DNA from: Flavobacteriaceae bacterium YJPT1-3
GTDB lineage: Bacteria; Bacteroidota; Bacteroidia; Flavobacteriales; Flavobacteriaceae
Length of the DNA: 64,000 nucleotides
Direction: 5' to 3'
NCBI GenBank assembly: GCA_029866965.1
Contig: CP123444.1
Location: 2,149,501 to 2,213,500 of the forward strand
Shown here piece by piece: positions 55,885-64,000 of the stretch. The stretch's first letter is position 1; every line of letters starts with the position of its first letter. The notes under the pieces are model-generated. The model was not told where the DNA came from. It saw nothing but the letters and a program-made list of their open reading frames with translations, and searched no databases. Both the position numbers and the translations under genes were made by a program.

Positions 55885-57263
55885 AGCCACTTCATCAATC
55901 GCTTCATCCAACGCATCTTCTTTTTGTACGGTGCATAGCGAAAAGGTATGTCCGGCCAATTCCCGCGTTTGACCACTGATTTTTGATGAGAGAAGGTCAT
56001 AAAGCCATATTTTCCGTGGTAGGCACCCATACCGCTGTGACCCACGCCCCCAAATGGGAGTTTGTCGTTGACAAAATGAACTAGTGTATCATTGATGACT
56101 CCACCGCCAAAAGCATAACGATCTACGATGGAATTTTTAAACTGCTTATTGGTACTGAACACGTACAGCGACAAGGGTTTGGCGTATCGGTCTACGTAAT
56201 GATCCAAATCTTCTAGCTGCCGATAGGTGAGTAGCGGAAGAATAGGGCCAAAGATTTCCTCCTCCATGAGTTCGCTTTCGCGAAAGTCAGGCGCATCGAC
56301 TAAAGTAGGTGCGATATAGCGGTCTGTTGGATCTGTTGCTCCGCCCAGCAGTACCTTTTCATCGTGCAATAACTTTTCCAATCGCTCGAAATGCTCCTGG
56401 TCGATAATGCGTGCAAAATCTTCAGAAGTCTTCGGATGTTCTCCATAGGCTTTTTTCAGCGCATTACTAAAGTGAGTGACAAATGCTTCTTTGACGTGCT
56501 CGTGGACCAGAAGATAGTCGGGGGCCAGGCAAGTTTGGCCGGCATTAAAGAATTTTCCCCAGACGATTCGCCGTGCAGCCACCTCAAGATTTGCAGTTTC
56601 ATCCACGATACAGGGATTCTTACCCCCTAGTTCCAGGGTTAGGGGAGTCAGCTGGGGTGCGGCAGCCTCTGCCACTTTCTTACCTACGGCAACACTGCCG
56701 GTGAAAAAGATGTAATCCCAACGCAGGGCGAGCAAACCCTGGGCGACATCTTTTCCTCCGGTAACTACGCTTACCTGTCCTGGCGGAAATACAGCACTAA
56801 CGATCTCTTGAAGGATTTGCGCTGTGGCCGGTGCTTTTTCGCTGGGTTTGATCACTGCGGTATTGCCTGCTGCGATCGCCGCGATAAGGGGAGCCATCGC
56901 CAGATTGAAAGGGTAGTTCCAGGGAGAGATGATCAACGTACATCCGTAAGGTTCTTTATAAATATAATCCCTAGAGGGAAAATTGAGCAGGGTGGCGGGG
57001 ACACGCTCAGGTAAGGCCCATTTTTTTAAGTATTTTAAATAGAGATCGATTTCTTTCAATACATAGGCAGATTCTGAAATCAGGCTCTCGAAGTAAGGCT
57101 TTTTAAAGTCGGCGTATAAGGCCTGATGAATAGCTTCCTGCCGCTCGCTTATTTCTTTCTTGAGCCGTTGGAGGCACGCTTTACGGGTAGCAAGAGGCCG
57201 GCTCTTGCCGCTTGCAAAATAGGCGCGTTGTTGATGGTGTAAAGAAGCAAGATCTTGGCTCAT
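55881..57263 (-). CDS. Aldehyde dehydrogenase
   Basis: 460 residues from ATG 57263 (MSQDLASLHHQQRAYF); the open frame extends 13 codons further up, but this start fits the family length. Class 3-like ALDH: cofactor and substrate region IISPWNYPFNLAMAPL, catalytic Glu in LTLELGGKNP, catalytic Cys in NAGQTCLAPDY, C-terminal RYAPYKKKMRWMKRL typical of membrane-associated fatty-aldehyde dehydrogenases. It oxidises medium/long-chain aldehydes. A 13/14 palindrome copy at 56274 encodes DFRESEL. The 3' end overlaps the convergent regulator gene by 4 bp. Confidence 0.93.
   Translation of the reverse strand: MSQDLASLHHQQRAYFASGKSRPLATRKACLQRLKKEISERQEAIHQALYADFKKPYFESLISESAYVLKEIDLYLKYLKKWALPERVPATLLNFPSRDYIYKEPYGCTLIISPWNYPFNLAMAPLIAAIAAGNTAVIKPSEKAPATAQILQEIVSAVFPPGQVSVVTGGKDVAQGLLALRWDYIFFTGSVAVGKKVAEAAAPQLTPLTLELGGKNPCIVDETANLEVAARRIVWGKFFNAGQTCLAPDYLLVHEHVKEAFVTHFSNALKKAYGEHPKTSEDFARIIDQEHFERLEKLLHDEKVLLGGATDPTDRYIAPTLVDAPDFRESELMEEEIFGPILPLLTYRQLEDLDHYVDRYAKPLSLYVFSTNKQFKNSIVDRYAFGGGVINDTLVHFVNDKLPFGGVGHSGMGAYHGKYGFMTFSHQKSVVKRGNWPDIPFRYAPYKKKMRWMKRLMKWL
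56274..56286. repeat. Palindrome copy, 13 of 14 bp
   Basis: In the aldehyde dehydrogenase gene (minus), read FRES. Confidence 0.85.
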
Positions 57264-57496
57264 AGTGATGCAATATGGATCGGGAAAGACAAAGTACTGC
57301 AAATTGAGTAATACGAAGACTTATTTCCAGCCATTTCTTTATCGGATCTCACTTTATTACCGCTTGGACAGCGTTGTTAAAATGACATTAAATAACTGAA
57401 AAATAGATAGTTAACTACTTTTTTATTCCAATTGGACAGTGGGGAAGCCTCAGAATGGATTCTTGGCTCCCGGGCTGCTCCGTTATATTTGATTAC

Positions 57497-59194
57497 ATGA
57501 TTGAAGACAAGACAAAAAACAGATTGAATAAATACAGTCAGGCGGTCACCCAAGATCCCACCCAGCCAGCGGCTCAGGCCATGCTGCATGCGATCGGTCT
57601 GACTGATGAAGATTTTCAAAAACCTTTGGTGGGTATCGCCAGTACCGGCTATGAAGGCAATCCGTGCAATATGCATTTGAACGCGCTTGCTTTGGATGTC
57701 AAAGCAGGCATCCAGGAGGCCGGATCTGTCGGACTCATCTTCAATACTATTGGGGTCAGTGACGGAATCTCTATGGGAACGCCCGGGATGCGGTTTTCCT
57801 TACCTTCCCGGGATATCATTGCCGATAGTATGGAAACGGTCGTTCAGGCCATGAGCTACGACGCTTTGGTTACGGTAGTGGGTTGTGATAAGAACATGCC
57901 CGGTGCCATGATGGCTATGCTGCGTCTGGACCGTCCTTCCATTCTGGTTTACGGAGGTACGATCGCTCCCGGTTGTCATGCGGGTAAAAAGCTGGATGTG
58001 GTGTCCGCCTTTGAGGCCTGGGGGTCTAAAGTGGCCGGTACCATGGATGAAAAGGAATACAAAGCGGTAGTCCAAAATGCCTGTCCCGGTGCGGGTGCCT
58101 GCGGAGGCATGTATACCGCCAATACGATGGCCTCAGCCATAGAAGCCCTAGGTATGTCGTTGCCCTATACCTCTTCAAATCCGGCAGTAAGTTCAGATAA
58201 GAAAGAGGAATGTCAACAGTTGGGACAGGCCTTACAGCACCTCATTGAAAAAGACATCAAGCCATCAGACATCGTGACGCCAAAGGCCATGGAAAACGCT
58301 ATTCGCCTGGTCACTGTCTTGGGAGGGAGTACAAATGCCGTTTTGCATTTTTTAGCCATAGCCAAAGCGGCGAATATCAATTTTACCCTGGAAGATTTTC
58401 AGCGCATCAGCGACACCACGCCTTTCCTAGCCGACCTGAAACCCAGTGGTAAATACCTGATGGAAGATTTACACCAGGTGGGAGGCGTGCCGGCCGTGCT
58501 CAAGTACATGCTGAAACAAGGCTTGTTGCATGGCGATTGTCTCACGGTGACCGGAAAAACATTGGCCGAGAATCTGGCCGATGTGGACCCACTAACACCG
58601 GGGCAGGATGTCATCCACCCGGTGGAAAAGCCCATCAAGGCCACAGGACATATACGTATACTCTTCGGTAACCTCGCCCGGGAAGGGGGTGTGGCGAAGA
58701 TCACCGGTAAAGAAGGATTACGCTTTCGCGGAAGCGCCAAAGTGTTTAACGGAGAATTTGAAGCCAATGAAGGCATTCGCCAGGGCAAGGTAAAAGCCGG
58801 TGATGTGGTGGTCATTCGCTACGAAGGCCCCAAAGGGGGTCCCGGAATGCCGGAAATGCTCAAACCAACAGCCGCCATCATGGGCGCAGGTCTGGGCAAA
58901 GAAGTTGCGCTCATTACCGATGGACGGTTTTCCGGAGGTACACACGGCTTTGTGGTAGGGCACATCACTCCTGAAGCTCAGGAGGGAGGAACCATCGCCC
59001 TGGTTAAAGACGGTGATATGATCACCCTGGATGCGGAGGCCAATACCATCAACTTGGAAGTAGACGAGCAGGAACTTGAAAGCCGACTCCGCCTATGGCA
59101 ACCGCCTAAATTAAAAGTCTCTCGCGGAGCCCTTTATAAATATGCTAAAACTGTATCCTCAGCTTCACAAGGCTGTGTTACGGACGAAATTTAA
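57497..59194 (+). CDS. ilvD: Dihydroxy-acid dehydratase
   Basis: 565 residues from ATG 57497; the upstream in-frame codons to 57455 are not family-like. It dehydrates dihydroxy-isovalerate and dihydroxy-methylvalerate in valine/isoleucine synthesis. Fe-S cysteines lie in [16 protein letters not shown] and [25 protein letters not shown] and [15 protein letters not shown] are also present. First gene of the ilv operon; ilvB follows after 9 bp. A near-copy of the palindrome (one mismatch) lies at 58722. Confidence 0.96.
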   Translation: MIEDKTKNRLNKYSQAVTQDPTQPAAQAMLHAIGLTDEDFQKPLVGIASTGYEGNPCNMHLNALALDVKAGIQEAGSVGLIFNTIGVSDGISMGTPGMRFSLPSRDIIADSMETVVQAMSYDALVTVVGCDKNMPGAMMAMLRLDRPSILVYGGTIAPGCHAGKKLDVVSAFEAWGSKVAGTMDEKEYKAVVQNACPGAGACGGMYTANTMASAIEALGMSLPYTSSNPAVSSDKKEECQQLGQALQHLIEKDIKPSDIVTPKAMENAIRLVTVLGGSTNAVLHFLAIAKAANINFTLEDFQRISDTTPFLADLKPSGKYLMEDLHQVGGVPAVLKYMLKQGLLHGDCLTVTGKTLAENLADVDPLTPGQDVIHPVEKPIKATGHIRILFGNLAREGGVAKITGKEGLRFRGSAKVFNGEFEANEGIRQGKVKAGDVVVIRYEGPKGGPGMPEMLKPTAAIMGAGLGKEVALITDGRFSGGTHGFVVGHITPEAQEGGTIALVKDGDMITLDAEANTINLEVDEQELESRLRLWQPPKLKVSRGALYKYAKTVSSASQGCVTDEI

Positions 59195-59203
59195 TAACGA
59201 ATT

Positions 59204-60940
59204 ATGCAAGCTAAAACACAGACCATAAAACGGGAACCTCAGCAAGAGGCAGCGCGTACCATGAGCGGCAGCGAGGCAGTGATCAACTGCCTGTTGGCCG
59301 AGGGAGTAGAGGTGCTCTACGGCTATCCTGGCGGTGCTATCATGCCCGTCTATGACGAACTCTACAAGTACCAGGATAAAATTCATCACGTGCTGACCCG
59401 TCACGAGCAGGGGGCCACCCATATGGCTCAGGGTTACGCCCGAGCGACCGGCAAAGTTGGCGTAGCGATGGCGACTTCCGGCCCCGGGGCGACCAACCTG
59501 ATCACGGGAATCGCCGATGCCCAGATCGACTCCACACCTATGGTCTGTATCACCGGCCAGGTCGCTTCTCACCTGTTGGGAAGCGATGCTTTCCAGGAAA
59601 CGGATATCATTGGTATCTCGACCCCTATTACCAAATGGAACTATCAGATCACCAGGGCGGCTGAGATCCCCGAGGTGATGGCCAAGGCTTTTTATATTGC
59701 CAGAAGTGGACGTCCGGGACCGGTGCTTATCGACATTACCAAAGACGCCCAGTTCGAAGAGCTTGATTTTGCTTACGCGAAATGTAACGCTGTCCGCAGT
59801 TATAAGCCAGTGCCTGAAGTACAGACGGAGAAGCTCCAGCAAGCCGCCGAACTCATCAATGCCGCAAAGAAACCCTTAATCGTTTGGGGTCAGGGGGTCA
59901 TTCTAGGGCAGGCCGAGGAAGAATTCAAGGCCGTGGTTGAAAAATCAGGCATTCCCGCAGCCTGGACCATCATGGGAGTTTCTGCCATTCCTACCAGTCA
60001 CCCGCTCAACGTGGGTATGGTGGGTATGCACGGTAATTACGCGCCCAATTTACTGACCAATGAATGTGATGTGCTCATTGCCATCGGGATGCGTTTTGAC
60101 GATCGGGTAACCGGAAATCTTAAGACTTATGCGAAGCAAGCCAAAGTCATCCATTTTGAGATTGACCCTGCCGAGATTGATAAAAATGTCAAAACGGATG
60201 TTGCGGTGCTGGGAGATGCCAAGGAAAGTCTCAAACAATTACTTCCCTTGATCGATCAAAAGAATCACGAAACCTGGCATCAGCGTTTTAAGGATCTGGA
60301 CGCCATTGAATACGAAAAGGTTATTAAAGCAGACCTGTATCCGGAAAAAGAAGGCCTGACCATGGGTGAGGTGATGAAATGCATCAATGAGGTCAGTGGA
60401 GGCGATGCCATCATCGTTTCCGATGTGGGTCAACACCAAATGATTGCCTGCCGCTACGCCGAATTCAATAAGACCAAAAGCAATATTACTTCCGGCGGCT
60501 TAGGTACTATGGGCTTCGCTTTACCGGCAGCCATTGGAGCTAAAATGGGAAGTCCGGAGCGCGAAGTGGTGGCCATAATCGGTGATGGCGGTTATCAAAT
60601 GACCATACAGGAACTGGGGACCATCTTTCAGACCAAAGTTCCTGTGAAAATAGTCGTATTGAACAATGAGTTCTTAGGCATGGTACGCCAGTGGCAGCAA
60701 TTGTTCTTCGATCGTCGATATGCCTCTACCGAAATGATTAACCCGGATTTTGTAGCCATTGCCAGGGGTTATCATATCGATGCCCAGCAGGTGACCAAAC
60801 GGGAAGACCTAAAACAAGCGGTGACTCATTTGTTGCAATCGCCGGATGCACAATTTCTTGAAGTGCGTGTAGAAAAAGAAAATAACGTCTTCCCGATGAT
60901 TCCTTCCGGAGCTTCGGTCTCAGACATTCGATTGAGTTAA
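59204..60940 (+). CDS. ilvB: Acetolactate synthase large subunit
   Basis: 578 residues, full length. ThDP-dependent: catalytic Glu in LTRHEQGATHMAQGYARATG, SGPGATNLITGIADA, and the ThDP/Mg site GDGGYQMTIQELGTI...NNEFLGMVRQWQ. It condenses pyruvate with pyruvate or 2-oxobutyrate. The regulatory small subunit starts 2 bp after its stop. Confidence 0.97.
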   Translation: MQAKTQTIKREPQQEAARTMSGSEAVINCLLAEGVEVLYGYPGGAIMPVYDELYKYQDKIHHVLTRHEQGATHMAQGYARATGKVGVAMATSGPGATNLITGIADAQIDSTPMVCITGQVASHLLGSDAFQETDIIGISTPITKWNYQITRAAEIPEVMAKAFYIARSGRPGPVLIDITKDAQFEELDFAYAKCNAVRSYKPVPEVQTEKLQQAAELINAAKKPLIVWGQGVILGQAEEEFKAVVEKSGIPAAWTIMGVSAIPTSHPLNVGMVGMHGNYAPNLLTNECDVLIAIGMRFDDRVTGNLKTYAKQAKVIHFEIDPAEIDKNVKTDVAVLGDAKESLKQLLPLIDQKNHETWHQRFKDLDAIEYEKVIKADLYPEKEGLTMGEVMKCINEVSGGDAIIVSDVGQHQMIACRYAEFNKTKSNITSGGLGTMGFALPAAIGAKMGSPEREVVAIIGDGGYQMTIQELGTIFQTKVPVKIVVLNNEFLGMVRQWQQLFFDRRYASTEMINPDFVAIARGYHIDAQQVTKREDLKQAVTHLLQSPDAQFLEVRVEKENNVFPMIPSGASVSDIRLS

Positions 60941-60942
60941 TT

Positions 60943-61473
60943 ATGGAAACAGAGAACCAATTATTTACCGTATCGGTCTATACCGAGAACAGTGTGGGTC
61001 TTTTGAACCGGATCTCGGCGATCTTTCAAAAGAGACATATCAATATTGAAAGTATAGTGGCCTCCGAAAGTGAGATCGAAGACGTCTTTCGTTTTACCAT
61101 CGCCGTCTCCGTGACCGAAGAGCAGATCAAGAAGATCATCGGCCAGATCGAAAAACAGGTGGAAGTGATCAAAGCCTTTTATCATACAGAAGACGAAACC
61201 ATTTATCAGGAATCCGCCCTGTTCAAGATCAAATCGGACCTGCTCTTTGAGGAACGACAGATCCAGAACATCATCAAAGAAAGCCACGCCCGTATCGTTA
61301 CGGTGAATCGGGAGTTCTTTGCCCTGGAGAAATCAGGAAGACGTTCGGAGATCGATCTATTGCACCGGGAATTACGCCCCTTCGGCATCATGCAGTTTGT
61401 GCGATCGGGACGCATAGCGATTACCAAAGAGGAGATGCAAATTTCTCCCTTATTAGAAGAATTTAAAATTTAA
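60943..61473 (+). CDS. ilvN: Acetolactate synthase small (regulatory) subunit
   Basis: 176 residues. An ACT domain ([30 protein letters not shown]) and a C-terminal small-subunit domain ([20 protein letters not shown]). It gives valine feedback control to IlvB. It lies between ilvB and ilvC, spacing 2 and 10 bp. Confidence 0.95.
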   Translation: METENQLFTVSVYTENSVGLLNRISAIFQKRHINIESIVASESEIEDVFRFTIAVSVTEEQIKKIIGQIEKQVEVIKAFYHTEDETIYQESALFKIKSDLLFEERQIQNIIKESHARIVTVNREFFALEKSGRRSEIDLLHRELRPFGIMQFVRSGRIAITKEEMQISPLLEEFKI

Positions 61474-61483
61474 AAGCAGAATC

Positions 61484-62986
61484 ATGAGTAATTACTTCAA
61501 TACCTTAACCTTAAGAGAACAACTCGAGCAACTCGGAAAATGCCGTTTTATGGAGGCTTCCGAATTTGAGCAGGGCGTTCGAGCCCTAATTGGAAAAAAG
61601 ATCGTGATCGTGGGCTGTGGAGCGCAAGGACTCAATCAGGGACTGAATATGCGCGACAGCGGATTGGATATTGCTTATGCCCTCCGCGAAAGCGCCATTA
61701 AAGAGCAACGCGCCAGTTATCAAAATGCAACAGAAAACGGATTTGAGGTGGGTACTTATGATGAACTCATCCCTGATGCCGATCTGGTCCTCAATCTGAC
61801 CCCGGACAAACAACATACCAGCGTGGTTAAGGCGGTCATGCCCTTGATGAAGCAAGGAGCGACATTAGCCTATTCGCACGGCTTCAATATTGTGGAGGAA
61901 GGCATGAAGATACGGGAAGATCTGACCGTGATCATGGTAGCTCCTAAATGTCCGGGCTCTGAAGTCCGTGAGGAATATAAACGGGGTTTTGGTGTACCTA
62001 CCTTGATCGCTGTACACCCGGATAACGATCCCCAGGGAAAAGGCCTGGAGCAGGCCAAGGCCTATGCGGCAGCTACCGGTGGCCACCGAGCCGGAGTGCT
62101 GGAATCTTCCTTTGTTGCGGAAGTGAAAAGCGATCTTATGGGTGAGCAAACCATCCTCTGTGGGGTGCTCCAAACCGGTTCCATCTTATCCTTTGACCGC
62201 ATGGTGGAGCAGGGTATTGATCCCAATTACGCCGCTAAACTGATCCAATATGGTTGGGAAACCATCACTGAAGCCCTCAAGCATGGTGGTGTGACTCATA
62301 TGATGGACCGACTCGATAATCCATCTAAGATCAAAGCATTTGAGTTGGCGGAGGAACTCAAAAGCATCATGCGTCCGCTCTTCCGGAAGCATATGGATGA
62401 CATCATGAGTGGCCATTTCAGCAAAACCATGATGGAAGACTGGGCCAATGACGACAAGAATTTACTACAATGGCGAGCGGCCACAGGCGAAACTGCTTTT
62501 GAAAAAACGCAGGCAGCCGATGCTCCAATCAGTGAACAGGAATATTTTGATCACGGAGTGTTACTGGTCGCCTTTGTTAAGTCAGGTGTTGAACTGGCCT
62601 TTGAAACCATGACCGAGTCCGGCATCATTGAAGAAAGTGCGTATTATGAAAGCTTGCACGAAACTCCCCTGATCGCCAATACCATCGCCCGTAAGAAATT
62701 ATTTGAGATGAATCGTATCATTTCAGACACCGCGGAATACGGCTGTTATTTGTTTGATCATGCCTGCAAGCCATTGTTGCGTGACTTTATGAAAACTGTC
62801 GATACCCATGTGATCGGCACTGCTTACGCGAAAGACAATGCGGTGGACAATAAGCGGTTGATCGAGGTCAATCACGCCATTCGCAATCATCCGGTCGAGG
62901 CCATTGGAGCCACGCTCAGAGCGAGTATGACCGCCATGAAAAAGATCGAACGGGTAGAAGCGCCTCAAGACGCCGTGCCGGCCTAA
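61484..62986 (+). CDS. ilvC: Ketol-acid reductoisomerase, long (class II) form
   Basis: 500 residues, the long form with two knotted C-terminal domains like E. coli IlvC (491). NADPH-binding [20 protein letters not shown] and metal-site segments [26 protein letters not shown] and [16 protein letters not shown] are visible. Second step of valine/isoleucine synthesis. ilvA starts 2 bp after the stop. Confidence 0.96.
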   Translation: MSNYFNTLTLREQLEQLGKCRFMEASEFEQGVRALIGKKIVIVGCGAQGLNQGLNMRDSGLDIAYALRESAIKEQRASYQNATENGFEVGTYDELIPDADLVLNLTPDKQHTSVVKAVMPLMKQGATLAYSHGFNIVEEGMKIREDLTVIMVAPKCPGSEVREEYKRGFGVPTLIAVHPDNDPQGKGLEQAKAYAAATGGHRAGVLESSFVAEVKSDLMGEQTILCGVLQTGSILSFDRMVEQGIDPNYAAKLIQYGWETITEALKHGGVTHMMDRLDNPSKIKAFELAEELKSIMRPLFRKHMDDIMSGHFSKTMMEDWANDDKNLLQWRAATGETAFEKTQAADAPISEQEYFDHGVLLVAFVKSGVELAFETMTESGIIEESAYYESLHETPLIANTIARKKLFEMNRIISDTAEYGCYLFDHACKPLLRDFMKTVDTHVIGTAYAKDNAVDNKRLIEVNHAIRNHPVEAIGATLRASMTAMKKIERVEAPQDAVPA

Positions 62987-62988
62987 GT

Positions 62989-64000
62989 ATGGAAACTGAT
63001 ACCACCTATTTTCCGAGTCTCGCTGACATTAAAGCAGCGGCAGAGCGGGTAAGTGAGATTGCTACCGTGACACCGCTTGCGCCTAATTTCAGTTACTCGA
63101 AACGCTACAAAGCCGATATCTTTTTTAAAAGGGAGGATTTGCAGCAGGTGCGTTCGTATAAAATTAGAGGGGCGTATAACAAGATCAGTTCTTTATCTGC
63201 GGAAGAGCAGGAAAGGGGCGTCATTTGTGCCAGTGCTGGCAATCACGCTCAGGGAGTAGCCTTGGCCTGTGCCCGTTTAAATATTCAAGGTACTATCTAT
63301 ATGCCTGCACCTACACCCAAGCAAAAAGTGGAGCAGGTTCAGATGTTCGGTGATACGTGGATCGACATCGTCCTTACCGGCGATACTTTTGACGAAGCCA
63401 ATCATGCAGCCCAGGTAGCCAGTGAAACTCAGGGCAGTGTCATGGTGCCTCCTTTTGACGATGAAAAGATCATCGAGGGGCAGGCTACAGTGGGCCTGGA
63501 AATGATTAAACAGGCCGATCCACCGCTGGATTACGTCTTTGTGCCGGTGGGTGGCGGCGGACTCATAGCCGGCTTGAGTACGGTGTTTCACCTGCTCAGT
63601 CCGTCTACAAAGATCATTGGCGTTGAACCCCACGGTGCACCGGCGATGAAAAATTCTCTGGAGCAGGGTAAGAACATCAGTTTAGATCAGATCGAAAAGT
63701 TTGTAGACGGAGCTGCCGTACAGCGCGTTGGTGACCGGAATTTTAAGATCTGTCAGGAATTTGTGGAGGAAGTGGTCACCGTTCATGAAGGCTTGGTGTG
63801 CCAGACCATACTCGACCTGTACAACAAAGAAGCCATCGTCGTAGAGCCTGCCGGCGCATTAACCATAGCGGCCCTGGAACACTATGGGGATCGGCTGGAA
63901 GGAAAACGGGTGGCTTGTGTGGTGAGTGGCAGCAACAACGACATCACACGTACCGCAGAGATTAAAGAACGGGCCTTGCTTTATCGTGGACTCAAACATT
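62989..64000 (+). CDS. ilvA: Threonine dehydratase, 3' end cut by window edge
   Basis: ATG at 62989, 337 complete codons to the window end, no stop. PLP lysine in REDLQQVRSYKIRGAYNKI, then CASAGNHAQGVALAC and the phosphate-binding GGGGLIAGLS; VVSGSNNDI follows. It deaminates threonine to 2-oxobutyrate, the isoleucine precursor, completing the ilvDBNCA operon. Whether it carries the C-terminal ACT regulatory domain cannot be seen here. Confidence 0.95.
   Translation, partial: METDTTYFPSLADIKAAAERVSEIATVTPLAPNFSYSKRYKADIFFKREDLQQVRSYKIRGAYNKISSLSAEEQERGVICASAGNHAQGVALACARLNIQGTIYMPAPTPKQKVEQVQMFGDTWIDIVLTGDTFDEANHAAQVASETQGSVMVPPFDDEKIIEGQATVGLEMIKQADPPLDYVFVPVGGGGLIAGLSTVFHLLSPSTKIIGVEPHGAPAMKNSLEQGKNISLDQIEKFVDGAAVQRVGDRNFKICQEFVEEVVTVHEGLVCQTILDLYNKEAIVVEPAGALTIAALEHYGDRLEGKRVACVVSGSNNDITRTAEIKERALLYRGLKH

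Noticed and set aside
3138-56286. Palindrome as a DNA-uptake sequence or a transposon target
   Set aside because: Uptake sequences usually concentrate at terminators and are not confined to genes; no duplicated flanks are seen around copies.
57463-57493. TTGG - 17 bp - TATATTTG as the ilvD promoter
   Set aside because: The match is good, but transcription would begin at or inside the ATG at 57497; leaderless initiation is possible but not supported.
1-64000. tRNA or rRNA genes, insertion sequences or prophage integrase
   Set aside because: No cloverleaf, rRNA core, transposase or integrase motif was recognised on either strand by reading; a covariance-model and profile search would be needed to exclude them fully.

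Overview
The window is chromosomal DNA from a marine-type member of the Flavobacteriaceae (Bacteroidota). The evidence is the lineage-specific gene set (gliding genes gldF/gldG beside dnaN, DUF4834 and DUF4870 proteins, a YfhO protein, SusA-like GH13 enzymes), putative flavobacterial promoters of the TTG-N17-19-TAnnTTTG type, few Shine-Dalgarno sequences, and frequent stop/start (ATGA) overlaps. The genus cannot be fixed from sequence alone. Both ends cut a gene: an acyltransferase-like gene at the left and ilvA at the right.

Layout. 1-9 kb: envelope genes, with a DUF4834 - YfhO - glycosyltransferase - flippase run and a secreted Arg/Ser-rich protein. 9.4-18.6 kb: nitrogen assimilation, with a minus-strand porin - PII - Amt operon divergent from gltB-gltD. 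18.6-26.9 kb: dnaN, a fused gldFG gene, a SAM hydrolase-type enzyme, phoH, purC and topoisomerase IB. 27-35.8 kb: Na+/alanine symporter, pabB, alpha/beta hydrolase, tilS, dsbD and a CocE/NonD hydrolase. 36.3-40 kb: two unlike GH13 enzymes after a leader with two identical 45-bp repeats. 40-42.4 kb: pirin and comM. 42.5-45.5 kb: an A+T-rich accessory island with a putAbiC-type abortive-infection gene, a translationally coupled membrane partner, a broken upstream ORF and a chain of hairpins that looks like a non-coding RNA. 45.5-52 kb: M16 protease and an NRAMP-like gene coupled to pxpABC (5-oxoproline use). 52-55.9 kb: a four-gene operon of orphan contractile-tail sheath, lipoprotein, helical protein and N-acetylmuramidase, divergent from an orphan response regulator. 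56-64 kb: aldehyde dehydrogenase and the ilvD-ilvB-ilvN-ilvC-ilvA operon.

Three signals cut across the annotation. (1) The 14-bp palindrome GCTTTCGCGAAAGC occurs ten times perfectly, and its 10-bp core 14 times, all inside genes and read mostly as AFAKA or RFRES; it behaves like a highly iterated palindrome. (2) Three genes are broken at runs of exactly six G (or C), and each is repaired by one extra base, which suggests homopolymer collapse or real slippage. (3) The accessory island and the orphan sheath/lysis operon are the best candidates for poorly described systems.

All assignments rest on reading the sequence and remembered family motifs; no searches were run.
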